A DNA stretch of 64,000 bases from NCBI GenBank assembly GCA_021399435.1, contig JAJTUP010000002.1:2480001-2544000 (forward strand), written 5' to 3'. Both the position numbers and the translations under genes were made by a program. This document shows, piece by piece, positions 39,683 through 50,376 of this stretch. Every line of letters begins with the position of its first letter. Positions within the stretch are counted from its first letter, which is position 1. Source of the stretch: Diaporthe sp. PMI_573. Its lineage: Eukaryota > Ascomycota > Sordariomycetes > Diaporthales > Diaporthaceae. A model generated the notes under the pieces. The model was not told where the DNA came from. It worked only from the letters and a program-made list of their open reading frames with translations, and made no database searches.

Positions 39683-40184
39683 ACATAATCTGTAAGGAAA
39701 CAAGACGATCCAGATCCAACTGGGGGCATGACTCACTATGAGAAACGAGACACCAGTCAAAGGCCCAGGGCGATGCCCCAAGTCTCTCTCGATCCTGCCG
39801 GCCACTTTGGCTACAGGTCAGGCAGGGGATGGAAGTGGTTGTGTTTGTGTAGAGGTGGTTGCGTTCTGGGCATGGAATGGATGGGTTTTGCCCTCAGCTG
39901 CCACCGCCGTCACAAATGACGGTTTTGTCTTGGTGCTGGTGGCTAGACTGTGGGGTGGCAGTTGCAGTGGCAGATGATGACACCCCGCAGCACACAGGGA
40001 GGGGCACCACCTGGGAAAGGCGGCCTAGGCTGAATTGGATGGTCTAGGGTCTAGTAGGTAATAATGAGGCTTGAAGATTGTGGGCGAGAAATCGTGTCGC
40101 AGATGGCTGTCTTCAACCTGTGAAATCGCGATACAACGAGCAGAGGCAACCCGCGCACGGTCTGAGGTTTACAGCGGTATGGGG

Positions 40185-40201
40185 ATATATATATATATAT
40201 A
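40185..40201. repeat. AT dinucleotide repeat
   Basis: Eight AT units followed by a pyrimidine-rich CCTCTACCT stretch. Non-coding. Confidence 0.8.
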
Positions 40202-41368
40202 CCTCTACCTACACTTGTGTGTATGTAGTCTGTGTCTACGCGTGTACACCGTAAACGACACCGCGCCTCACCATGACTTCAAGACCAAACACCCATCCCG
40301 TAAACCCTCCGAATGCGTCGCAATTCGGCCTGCAGCATTGCATCATCCTACGAATCTCGACGCGGTGCACAGCCGACACAACACATCGCCGGCCATAGTG
40401 GCGAGGCAAGCAACGGGCATCTCATTCGTTACTGCCTCGCTCTGCTGACCTGGCCCTCGACCAGGCCCTCGACCACTGCCAACAGCTGGACCACAAAGGA
40501 CCAAGTATCACCAGACGACGGAGCGGCGCAAGACGAGACCGTTGGGCCAGGCTGCGCGTCGTCCTGTCGTCCCGCCTATGGGAATCTGCATAACCACGCC
40601 CTCTTTTTCCCAGCGGTACCGAACAGCACCAGAAGAACGAGCCCATCGGGCCCCTCGCGGGATCGTCGGGCGCCCAAGCCCCAGCAACGTCCTCACGATC
40701 GACCACCCCTCGGCGGCTTAGACGGGCCCGGGATGGGCTGTTGGGCCCAGCCGTCGTCGTCGTCAGTTGAATGTGGCCGATCAACTGATCTGTCACTGGT
40801 CCCCCGCACCCTTTCTCTCGGCCCGTGCCGACCAACAGACTGACTTACCGTGCACGCCTCTGGTCCGCTGTCTCTACACACCGCAGGCCCCCTTTCCCCG
40901 TCCGAGGAGGGCGGCACGACACGTCAGCGCAGAGATTGGAATTGGTCGAACGAGATTGCTGATCTACGTGTTACGCATTGCTTCGACACCGTAAGCCCAG
41001 TAGCTCCGTCCGATCGGCGGACGGGGCTTTCAGGCCCGCACTGCCATTGTACAGACAGATGTGAGGGATAATGTCATCTTGAACACCACTGCAAGATTAG
41101 GTTTGCTTGGCCCGCTGCCAAGTCCATCCGGTCTGATGTGTAATATCCTCCAGGTTATCCATTGTACGTGAGGATTGCCCAGGCACAGCTAAAACATTGC
41201 GAGCACACACGTATTCTCCATATTCTCGTCACCCAGACAGCCCTGGTCCACCCCACCGCCATCCTTGGGTACGTATGCTGCCGAACTCCCCGGTTGAGAA
41301 GCTTTGTAGACGTAGGCCATCGGCCGCCAGCAACGCCGATCAGTCCGCTCGAGAATCCATCGTCCCGC

Positions 41369-43780
41369 TTACCGGTTCATGCTGAGCAGACCTTCAATGT
41401 ACTTCCTCGTGTCAACGCCAATCCCTTGCGCCAGCCGGCTCGCCCCATCGGCCCAGCCCACGCCGCCCCCAACCCCTGTGAGGCTCACGCTCCTGCCGTG
41501 CCCGCTGTGGTCGCTGGCCTTGCGGATGAGGATGATCTCCTTGCTGACAGACATCGAAGGCGCCGCCATGACAGTCGAGGTCTGGGACGACGAGTGCGTC
41601 GCCTCCTCGCTCGTAGACTCGCCCGTCTCCTCGTGCTTGCTGCCAGAGTCTCCGGACGACGCCCTGTCGGAATCGACTGACCCGCGCGCTGCCTCCGGCT
41701 TCCTCTCCAGGATCCTGCTCCAGACGACCCACCATCCGCGGCTCGTTTTGCAGGTCCGCTCCAGCTCAGACAGGTCGGCCCTGGTTGTCTTGTACAGGTT
41801 CAGGATCTGCATGTGAGTGTTCAGCGCTTCGACGCGCGACCAGGGCGGCGGGCCTCCGCTGCTGTATAGCTCTGCCGCCTCGGGTATATTGGGGATCGTA
41901 GAATGCACCGTCTTCTCCCTGGGATCCCACACGAGATCATAGATCGCCGCAGATGCGCTGCCTGCGTCGGGCTTCTCAGGCCTGTAGGCCGTCGAATTGC
42001 CCAAGGACTTGCGCAGTGGGGCGATTTGGTGATGCAAGGAGCGGTAGAGACCCTCAAAGGCCAGCGACCCCGTCCGGAGCTCAAATAAGAATGTGAAGAT
42101 GAACGGCCTAATGACATATACCACTACGCGGAGCTTGTGTGTTTTGTTTCTGTCTTGGCTGTCAAATGCTGAGCCCGTCGTGGCGTTTGAAGAATTGAGT
42201 TCGGTATCGTGGCTGCCGAGGACCTTAGACACCTGTACTTCTGACTTTTCCGAAACATCAGACTCCAGTTCCACGGTCACTGTCCGCAGCACAGTCCTCG
42301 GGTTTGTGTTTTCGTCCCAGGCGTACTCTCCAAATCGCCTGTCCTCGGGATCGTCGACCCAGCCCTCCTCTACCTCGCCTGTCAGGCCGATGAGGAAGTG
42401 CCCAACAGAATCGTCGCCCTTGACGGAAAACCTTGTCGGGGAGGTCGGGCTGTCCTTGGTCTCATCCTTGGATTCAGAGTCTCCTCCGATGCTCCAGTAC
42501 TTTCCATAACCCAGCTTCAAGTAGTCCATGTATTTCTCAAGCCGGCCGGAGTCCGCCTCACCCGAGCCAGGCTCCAGGCTCGACTTGGAGCCCGCTGGCC
42601 TATCACGCTGCTGAGGGGGAGGTGTAGCAGCGGCAGGCTTTGAGGCCCGCTTGGGGCCTATGAGACTGGGAGGTGGCTGCATGGGGCGTTCTTCTGGGGC
42701 AGCCTTCCTCGAGCGTTCTTCCGACGCCCGCGGCTCACCCCTTGGCTGGCGGGTGGCTTTTGGGCTGTCGAGAACTCCGTAGGCATCCTCGCCCCAGGTA
42801 TAGATGTCTTCGACCCAGTGTGTGATGTCACCTACGGATTTTCGGGACAGGCCTCCCACTCCTAAAAATACCGCGCCGTCCTCGGCTCCAGGCTCGTTGC
42901 CAGTGCCCAGCCACTGCGCGCATGTTGGCTGGCCCTGCTTCAGCCTCTCCCATGATTTAGAAGACTCCTCTGGCTTGTCATCGCCAAATTTGGACACGAT
43001 GATATCAACCAGACCTTCCGTTCTCTCGACAAACCCCTCAAGGACCTCTCGCTCGCCGCTCCCGCGCTCCTCCTCGCCGACGCCTATTCCCAACTCACCA
43101 CTGGCGGCAACTTTTATACCGCCAAAGATGTTTCGCACAGGATTTCCATGAAGCAGAACGTCCCAAGTAGAGAGGAAAAGGTCCCAATACCGCGCCAGAG
43201 TGGTCGTAAATCTAGTCCGCTTGATCCTCATAAACAACGAGCTCAGAGACGAGTCATGGTGAAGCAGGAAGACGGAGTGAGCCTTGAGCATGTCCTGGAG
43301 AAGTAGGGCCGCAGGCTTGACCTCCCGCGACGAGTGCTCGTACTTGTCGTCAGCCGAGGCTGCAGCGCCGCCTTGCTTTTTGGAAGACGTCGGTGGCGGG
43401 AGTGGCAGACGCGTCAGGTCAATGCTGGCCAGAATCCACCAGCCGGGCTCCAGCTCGTGCAGGACAACCCTCGTCTTCTCCGTCTCGATCGAGTCGACGG
43501 CCTGGTCATCTGAAAAGTCCTTGCTGAAGCTCACCATGCCCTGAGCAAGGCCGATCTGCCTCAGCCTCTCGTTGCGTTCCTCCTGGGACACATTCTCGGT
43601 GGGGCGTGCCTTTCGGTGACGCTTCCGTTTCTGAGTCTGGGTGTCGACGGAGGAGTAGTAGACAATCTGGTCGTCAAGTGTCTCGTCCGAGTCGCCCAGA
43701 CCGGGATTGAAGATGGCCAGGAAGCCGACCTGGGCAGGCACTATGGCTGCCGGTGAATCTGCAGCTGTCGAGGTCGCCAT
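41369..43780 (-). CDS. CCZ1: Ccz1-like subunit of the Mon1-Ccz1 Rab7 GEF, 803 aa
   Basis: With Mon1 this protein activates the Rab7/Ypt7 GTPase on late endosomes, vacuoles and autophagosomes. Single exon, ATG 43780 to TAA 41369. The N-terminal region (about 17-210) matches the first longin domain of the Ccz1/Intu family: VGFLAIFNPGLGDSDETLDDQIVYYSS, then LRQIGLAQGMVSFSKDF and VVLHELEPGWWILASIDLTRLPLP, with the typical transition to LLLQDMLKAHSVFLLHHDSSLSSLF. A Pro/Ser/Lys-rich disordered linker (about 350-440) is followed by conserved-looking segments YWSIGGDS and HFLIGLTGEVEEGW and a C-terminal region ending in the GVGWADGASRLAQGIGVDTRKYIEGLL motif. No membrane segment. Length is usual for filamentous fungi. 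Identification rests on the N-terminal longin pattern and overall layout, and I am fairly sure. Confidence 0.85.
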   Translation of the reverse strand: MATSTAADSPAAIVPAQVGFLAIFNPGLGDSDETLDDQIVYYSSVDTQTQKRKRHRKARPTENVSQEERNERLRQIGLAQGMVSFSKDFSDDQAVDSIETEKTRVVLHELEPGWWILASIDLTRLPLPPPTSSKKQGGAAASADDKYEHSSREVKPAALLLQDMLKAHSVFLLHHDSSLSSLFMRIKRTRFTTTLARYWDLFLSTWDVLLHGNPVRNIFGGIKVAASGELGIGVGEEERGSGEREVLEGFVERTEGLVDIIVSKFGDDKPEESSKSWERLKQGQPTCAQWLGTGNEPGAEDGAVFLGVGGLSRKSVGDITHWVEDIYTWGEDAYGVLDSPKATRQPRGEPRASEERSRKAAPEERPMQPPPSLIGPKRASKPAAATPPPQQRDRPAGSKSSLEPGSGEADSGRLEKYMDYLKLGYGKYWSIGGDSESKDETKDSPTSPTRFSVKGDDSVGHFLIGLTGEVEEGWVDDPEDRRFGEYAWDENTNPRTVLRTVTVELESDVSEKSEVQVSKVLGSHDTELNSSNATTGSAFDSQDRNKTHKLRVVVYVIRPFIFTFLFELRTGSLAFEGLYRSLHHQIAPLRKSLGNSTAYRPEKPDAGSASAAIYDLVWDPREKTVHSTIPNIPEAAELYSSGGPPPWSRVEALNTHMQILNLYKTTRADLSELERTCKTSRGWWVVWSRILERKPEAARGSVDSDRASSGDSGSKHEETGESTSEEATHSSSQTSTVMAAPSMSVSKEIILIRKASDHSGHGRSVSLTGVGGGVGWADGASRLAQGIGVDTRKYIEGLLSMNR

Positions 43781-44626
43781 CTGGGGCAGGGTGCGTCACC
43801 CCCTGTGAGCGGGCTACCTGGTCTGGCTCGGGGAAGAAGAGACGAAGCTCCCAGAGCTCAAGGTCCGGTCTGCACTGCAGGCTCTACCAAAAAAGCAGCA
43901 GCGGTCAGCTCAAGACTGGCGTATCCATTGGAAGGAGGAAATGAGAAGTCCAAGTCCCGGCTTCAGCCCCGAAATGTCGTCGCGCGGGCTAGACAAACAG
44001 ACTGTGAACCAGTAGGGCAGCCGATGGCGTCACCCCTGACAGGGGTCTCCACCATACCTAGGTACCTATGCACCTAGGCGCGTCCAGAATCCCCTTCGGC
44101 CCCGCTGATGTCCGAGTACGATTTGGCCCAGCACCCCTGGCACCACGGCATTCGGCTGCCAGCATCGTAGTGGCCGGCTCACGCACTTGCTTCGCTTGTC
44201 ACATCCCATCTTGTCTTCAAACCAGGCTCAGCATCTCGATTTCCTGCAGTAGTCGGATCTGTTGGTAACACCACCCACTGCGTACGTATACAATCCCGTA
44301 GCACAATGTGCATGTCTCAAGCCATCGAGAGTTGCAAAAGTCCAGACACATCGAACACCCTGCGCGGGTGCCGGGGGGGAGCGGGTCCAGGAGAACCATC
44401 ATGAAGAAATACATGACTGCCGCTCAGAGGCCACCACAGGAACGCTGGGTAAGTCGCCGATAAGGTCAAGTTGTGGGAAGGGGTATATCTTTCTCTACGA
44501 CTTTCTAGATACACTTACTATGGGACTTTTCTTTCCTTTTTTTTTTCCCCCTCCTCTCTCAAACTCTTTCAACTTGCGAACAAACAATAGAGGAAGACAC
44601 ATCTCTATATGATGCTTCCCCGCCGC
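43781..44626. other. 0.85 kb between MATE gene and CCZ1
   Basis: Contains the CCZ1 leader and promoter (with a TAGGTACCTA palindrome at 44059-44068) and the 3' flank of the MATE gene. A T-rich run lies at about 44530-44550, within 100 bp past the MATE stop on its coding strand, where it reads as poly-A. No coding signal. Confidence 0.6.
44059..44068. promoter_or_regulatory. TAGGTACCTA palindrome upstream of CCZ1
   Basis: A 10 bp perfect palindrome about 280 bp upstream of the CCZ1 start. It is embedded in ATACCTAGGTACCTATGC, with a further CCTAGG 6 bases on. Same core as motifs upstream of SNF1 and at 12755-12768. Function inferred, not shown. Confidence 0.3.
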
Positions 44627-46218
44627 TCAGAACTCGCCATTTTCTTCATTTTGACCTCCTCGGGCACCCATTCCCCCAGCCTCTAACCTGTCGCTGGCTC
44701 TCTTGACCTCCTTCTCCCAGTTGCTCAGACCAACAATCACCCACTCTAAGATTCCCACCAGGTAAAGTGCAACACACTGCCCAATCCAAAGACCTGCGAG
44801 CCCCCAGCCATGAAAAGCGAGGTATATCCCGCCCGGCAGCGCACCAAAGTAATAACTTGCAATATTGACCACCGCACCAACCCACTGCCGCCCCATCCCC
44901 CTGAGCACTCCGCCGCATGATCCGTTCAGTCCGTCCGCGATCTGGAACAGGGCAACAAAAGGCATAACCTTGGATACCAGCTCAACAACCCTGTCGTCGT
45001 CGTTGAAGAGCCGGCCGAAGACGTCCTTGGTCCCCATCAGCACGGCGAGGATCACCGCGCCCATGATCGTACTGAGCACCGCGGCGCAGTGGGCGGCGCG
45101 CCGGGTCTCCCGCGGCTTCTGCGCCCCGAGGAGGTTGCCGATGCGCCCCGAGGCGGCGACGCCGAGCCCGAACGGCACCGTGTTGATGACCTGATCCGCG
45201 GTCATGATGACGCTCTGGGCCGCCAGCGGGATGGTTCCCAGCCTGCCGGCGGCGAGGGCGACGATCTCGAAAGCCCACCACTCGGTGCCGACGTGCACTA
45301 CGCCAAGGAGCGCGAGACGTGTGAATGGGGCCAGGTGACGGAGTGCCCTTCTCGGCGCCAGGCCGCCCCAGCACTCGTGGCCCTTGATGAAGGCGGTGTA
45401 GGCCACGAGCAGGAGAAAAGACAGCCAGTAGGATATCCCAGTGGCTATCGGCGCGCCGTAGAGGCCAATGCCGAAGACGTGGATGAAGAGGTAATTCAGC
45501 AGGGCGTTGAGAGGGGAGGTGATGAGCAGAACGTAAGTGCCAGGGCGGTAGATTTCTGATCGGGTTAGCCCCCCACGACGTACTCGCTTCAGAAACGGGC
45601 TGGCTCACCTTGGGCTTGAAGGTATTTCTTCATTGACTCGAACCACACATATCCAAGCCCACCTGGGATCAAGCAGCGCAGGAACATGGCACTTTGAATG
45701 CATATATACTCCTCCTGCCCCAGAGCACGGAAGATGTGCTCGGAGAAAGACCATATCACCGCCACGACGACATAGAACAGGGACAGCACGAAGAGTCCCC
45801 TCTGCAGGAGAACCCCTAGGTCGTGCTTGTCAGTCGACCCAGTAAAACTGCTCGACGCCAGCGTGTCGAGGGCCGTTGTCCCGCCCAGCGCGATGAGCCA
45901 CGCCGTTGACATGGCGAACATATAAGAAAATGCAGCCGTGGCCAGCGCCTCTGGGGACAGGCGGCCGACGATGAGGACGGAAACGGTCTGCAGCGAGTTC
46001 TGCAGGGTGTACGCCAGGATCACCGGGATTGACGCCTTGGCCAGCAGCCATATCTCGGCCAGCCATGACCTCCATGGTGGCAGGCCGGGCTTGACGGTCT
46101 CGGCGGCGACATTAGAGTCTGCCGGCTCAGTGGATGAGGGCTTTGGGAGGAGCGCCGAGGTCTCGGTGGGTAGACTCTCGGTTGGGGTCACCGTCTCGGA
46201 AGATGACCCGCTCGGCAT
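44627..46218 (-). CDS. MATE family multidrug/metabolite antiporter, 512 aa
   Basis: Predicted 12-helix cation-coupled exporter (MatE domain twice) in the plasma or vacuolar membrane. Two exons: 46218-45609 and 45555-44627. The start is ATG 46218 (MPSGSSSETV); the upstream extension of the frame begins only at TTG. An N-terminal Ser/Thr/Glu tail of about 70 residues precedes the helices. Helix 1-2 is IWLLAKASIPVILAYTLQNSLQTVSVLIVG, matching the MATE opening, with GRLSPEALATAAFSYMFAMSTAW next. The intron joins KKYLQAQ to EIYRPGTYVLLITSPLNALLNYLFI. The second half shows TEWWAFEIVALAAGRLGTIPLAAQSV and ASGRIGNLLGAQKP, which are typical second-repeat motifs, then DGLNGSCGGVLRGMGRQWVGA. The last 35 residues are a charged cytoplasmic tail. 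Substrate cannot be read from sequence. It has a regulator gene 1.6 kb upstream in the same orientation. Confidence 0.92.
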
Positions 46219-46770
46219 ACTGTATGACAAAAACTCCGAGTCTGTCTTCCCGCCGTCCCTATAAACCTATCTTGTCCACGAGGTAATTCTTGAATCCCAG
46301 GGAGGTGGGGTTCAGCGGCGGTGAAAGTAGATTGTGAGTGCCGTGACGAAAGGACGCCCCGGATTTACGAATAGTAAAACGGAAAGCAAATAAACCATAA
46401 TCAGCCTGCCAAAATGGGGGGAATGTAAGAAAGAGCTGCAAAGAAATAATTCCTGATGACCAAATTGGTCGTTGTCAGTGACGAGCAGCGCCAATGCAGG
46501 GCAATCATGGTGTCCCCGGCTGACGAGCAGGACAACAGGCAAGATAAGAGAGCGCACACACGAGTCTTACTGCGCCGGCCCCAAGAGGCAGAACCGCTGG
46601 CCAGTGATGGGCAAGCTAGACGCCATAAAATGAGGGGGAGATACAGTAGATAGATAGGTAGGTATGCATTGAGTAGCGACCGCGGCATTTGTCGAATGCA
46701 TCACATAACGGCCAGAGATCCGACAAGCGGTAGCCCAGGTGCCGGCGCATGCGCACTAATGCCTCCTAGA

Positions 46771-46796
46771 CCGCCGCCGCCGCCGCCGCCGCCGCC
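46771..46796. repeat. CCG trinucleotide microsatellite
   Basis: Nearly nine tandem CCG units about 550 bp upstream of the MATE start codon. Non-coding. Confidence 0.9.
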
Positions 46797-47379
46797 CCCT
46801 CCTCCATAGCCCAAGTTCTTTCCCGTGTCTCGCCGTTGTGGCCAAGCCTATGGCGGCTGGCGCTCAATGATTGTACGCGGATCGACGGGAGAGAGTCAGA
46901 AAATATGGGAAAAGGCGCCACTCTATTACGGTGAAAGCCTCATAGTGTGTGCTTCAGCTGCGGCATTCCGAGACATCTATCTGCACGCCAACCTCGGCAC
47001 CGGGAAAGATTGAGTTCGAGACTGGGCCAGGCGATGGAAGGCTGCAGAAGGTCCAAGTTTGGACGAAAATGAGGCTCGTTTGCTAGTCCATGCTTTTTCG
47101 AGTTCGGGGCCCTGGAGGGTGGGTAGCTCGTTGGAAGTACCGTATCCCACGCTTTGATGACGTCGAGGTTAATTCCGAATTATACCCCCACCTTGGAAGA
47201 TGTGCGGGTCCCTCAGGGATCGTTATCACGTACCCATGTATGACATGGAGCAGATGAACGTTGGCCTTGAAAATTAAACGATGTCTAGAAACATAATGGG
47301 ATCTACCTATGCAAGTTGTAACTTCAGAGACTAGAGAGTCCCTCAACACCCCCTCTCCTAATCTCTCCAAGGGCTAGCA

Positions 47380-47757
47380 AACTAATTTTCAATCAACATT
47401 GAACACGGCAGCAGACTAAAGATTTCTCAACACATGCCTCTTAAGATGGGTGACAGATAACTCATCGTTGGGATTTTCAACGAATTATCAACACCCTTCC
47501 AGTCATCCGATCTGACAGAGTCCTACACATGTCAGATTCGCGATACTGCTTTTATTTAAATTGGTAGAAGCGTCACCGGGCACAACCTAAATACCCAATT
47601 GGTAAAGAATGCTTGGACATTTCCCTAGTCTGAGTTACAAAGTCAGAGAGATCAGTTATGCGGTGCTATTTTTATTTTCGTACGAGTATTAGGTAACATG
47701 CGTGCTAAGTACGATCAATAGTAAAGTAAACAGTATGGTACATTAATATTCTCAACA
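47380..47757 (-). mobile_element. Possible degenerate LTR fragment (Copia-like terminus)
   Basis: Read on the minus strand from 47757, the sequence opens TGTTGAGAATATTAATG, resembling the TGTTGA start of many fungal Copia LTRs. It continues AT-rich for about 350 bp. The same TGTTGAGA octamer recurs at 47432-47425. No matching 3' terminus, target-site duplication or internal coding region was found, so this is a weak call. Confidence 0.25.
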
Positions 47758-47835
47758 TCTCCCTAGAATGCCACACCCATCCAACAGTCCTTAAGCCCAC
47801 GCCGCCTCTCCCTTCGAATTCACACACCAACATTA

Positions 47836-50376
47836 TCAACCGCCCTGCCCAGCAACCCCGTCACCATTCCCTTCAACCTGCCCGTGGCGGCCAGCCAGCC
47901 ATCTCATCAGCCGCAGCGCAGCGCCCATCCCCCTCTCCGCCACCTCCCAGCTCTCCAGGCCCATCTGCACCAGCCCGATCTCAAGGCAATTCCTGACGAA
48001 CCGCTCGTGCGGCGTGCCCGTCGACGCGGGCGTGACGCACAGCACAACCCATACGAAGATCCCGAGCATGGACTTCCACGTCCGGAGTGGGACCCGCCAC
48101 ACCGTGGTCCACAGCCTGAGGAAGTCCTCCGGGCTGCAGACTCTCTGGTCCCGCAGCGGCCTCCGCAGCATGATGGCGCGCGCGTAGATCAGCGCCGCCT
48201 GCCGGACGGCCTGGTATATCACGTCTGGGGCCGTGGACGGGGCTGCTGCTGCCGCGTCTTCTAGTGCAGGTGATAATGGCTGCTGCGGCGCGCGGCCGTC
48301 GTGGTCTGCTGGCACGCTGACGGGGAAGACGATCCTCTGGTGTGGAGGAGGCCGCTGCTCCTGGTTGTATGGGAGGCCGGGCCCACGGCGCTGTTCCGGT
48401 GCTACCCTTGGACTCGCTGCTGACGACGCCCGACGGACTGACTGCTGTAAACCGAACACAGACGTGGCGCTTTGGCTTGGTACAAGTCCCTCGGAGCCTC
48501 TGTGCTGCGGTACTGCCACGGCTTCTTCTGGCAGGTCCGAGATGCGGTCATATATCCACGTTGAGGTGGTCTGTAACTTTTGTAGGTCCTTGTGGGTGCA
48601 GCCGGCCGGAAGGGACAGGACGAGCCCGATGAGGAATCTCATGTCATCCAGGATCCTCGCGGTGGCGTCGTGCAGCTTCAGAGGCTCCCTAGGATTTGTT
48701 AATGAACTGCCCACGGAACATAGGGCGGTGCATTCTGAAAAGTCCAACACACAACAGACAGGAAACCGCAAAAAGAGACGTCTGGTGCTTACGCGCACGT
48801 CTTGAAGGCAACAAGAGGCGAGACAAGAGGTGTGTTGAGGAAGACTCGGAACGGGACGTGCGTAGCCTCAGCAGACTCGAAGGGCAGATCCCCTTGAAGA
48901 TGTGGCTCAACCTCCAGGGACAGCGCGATGGTTATGTCGGTCCTGAGAAATAACGAGTTAGTATGGCCCAGAGGTAAGACGGCTTCTTCGGGTAAAATAC
49001 ATGATTATCAACTTAGCCAGCAAACCTCCGAGGCCCAAGTTCGCAAGGCCACCTCTTGACTTAACCATCTCGCGCAGCCCGCCAAGGTGGGCCTCGAGCT
49101 CCTTCCTGCCGCCCCAGTACCACTCGTTCAGTATCAGTTGCATCACCCCCGCGATGGCCTCGTCTGTCGTCGAGCCCGTGGTGCGAAGGTGCGTTTCGAG
49201 CATGCAGATGGCGTCGCCCTTCCGCGTCATCGCGGTGGTGTCGTCCACCACGCTGGGACATGTGTCGTTGAGAAAGCATGCGGCTGTGTAGATGGCTATC
49301 TGGGCAAGCATTGGATTATGCAGGCAGAAGGGGATATAATGCTTTATGTACACGTTCGAAGCCGGGTCAGGCTCGCCGTCGAGGGATGCTTTGAAGCGAG
49401 AGATGAGGTTGACAACTTTTGTTGTGGCCAAGGTTATTCAGTCTGAGCGCTTTTGCCTTCAATGTTGTTATGTTGGCGAGGCCGTGGGGAATCACTTACA
49501 GACACGCAGCATCTCGCCGTCCTGCCTCGTCGGTAGTGCGGGCTGATGCACCTGACCGTCTGCACAGACGAGCGAGGGCGGGGACAAGACGTGCTCTTGC
49601 TGAACGAACCACGACATTATCTCATCTGTCCTGGTGGACTGCCACCCGTGGATGAACTGGGCTGGCAACTGATTTCTCCTGTTCAACAGCACGAGAGCAT
49701 CATGATAGGCTTCAGTGTGGATGTCACAGTCGAAGCTACATACAGTGGCTGCCAAAGGGGTCACTGCTTCCGGGGACACAGGTGCCCAGAGGCCCTGCCT
49801 TTGGCTAGTCGAACCTACCGGGGCTTGAAGCTGATATTGTGTGTCAAAGTCCACGCTGGACCAGTAAGCTGGGCTGTGGATGACGGGAGACCATGGCGCC
49901 TGCTGCGGTGAGAAGACACTTCTTGGCGGCAAGAGAGGCTGGTCAACACCATCAAGGGCAACATGCTCATCGCCAGAGAATGGCAGGGGCATGAGATTTG
50001 GGCTCGATAACACGGCCTGACCTGACGGCCGTGTTCCGTCACTGTGCCTGGTTGATCTGTCAGGTAATGTAGTTCTCTTGTAACAGCACAGGCGAAGCCT
50101 ACCTCTGATTATGTGTTTTGTATTCGCAGACCGGTGGTGGATATCTTCGCGCGCAGTTGCCGCAGGGCTGTGCTTGGTTGCACTGTTACGTGTGAGTCAC
50201 CGATGAGGTCTCGGTGGCAGAACAACATAAAATAGGGAATTTGGTCTCTTCACCACCATGAATACAGCAGGCTTGGAAGGCCAACGACGTACTCTTTGTT
50301 TCCGTCTTCTGCATTCCCCACACGAGGTTGGTGTCCTCTCGGAGCGCTGAGAGCGCGATGTAGAATCGGACATCAT
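47836..50376 (-). CDS. Zn2Cys6 transcription factor with Fungal_trans_2 domain, 712 aa
   Basis: Pathway-type fungal regulator. Six exons fit: 50376-50293, 50182-50103, 50056-49500, 49415-49001, 48942-48793 and 48688-47836, totalling 713 codons including stop. The binuclear cluster is split by intron 1: C19, C22, C29, C35, C38 and C47 (spacing 2-6-5-2-8), read CGECRRRKQR then CNQAQPCGNC. A Pro/Gln-rich linker leads into the PF11951 domain: FHDALVLLNRR-like AYHDALVLLNRRNQLP, IAIYTAACFLND, ICMLETHLRTTGSTTDEAIAG, LEAHLGGLREMVKSRGG, LLAKLIIMTDITIALSLEVEP and FRVFLNTPLVSP, then LHDATARILDDMRFLIGLVLSLP. The domain ends in LCVTPASTGTPHERFVRNCLEIG. The start ATG 50376 is followed at once by a second ATG (50373). 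Intron 4 (donor GTATTT) and intron 5 (acceptor at 48689) were chosen because they restore the family motifs. Target unknown; the nearest same-strand gene downstream is the MATE transporter. Confidence 0.9.

Larger units (their letters stand above)
39093..41368. other. 2.3 kb SNF1 promoter region and CCZ1 3' flank
   Basis: Upstream of SNF1 there is a CTAGGTAGGTAGG motif (39633-39645), a GGGC tandem tract (39650-39682), and an AT dinucleotide run (40185-40201). Reading frames of up to 176 codons on the plus strand are compositionally random. No gene called. Confidence 0.55.
46219..47835. other. 1.6 kb intergenic region with an AT-rich patch
   Basis: The left third is the MATE promoter, with a TAGGTAGGTA motif near 46649-46658 and a CCG microsatellite at 46771-46796. 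From about 47380 to 47770 base composition drops sharply to AT-rich, unlike all neighbouring DNA. That patch holds several CTCAACA elements and could be a decayed LTR. No intact reading frame. Confidence 0.6.

Noticed and set aside
44627..50376. MATE transporter plus Zn2Cys6 regulator as part of a biosynthetic gene cluster
   Set aside because: No backbone enzyme (PKS, NRPS, terpene cyclase), P450 or oxidoreductase is present in the window. The LaeA-like gene is 12 kb away, beyond unrelated genes.
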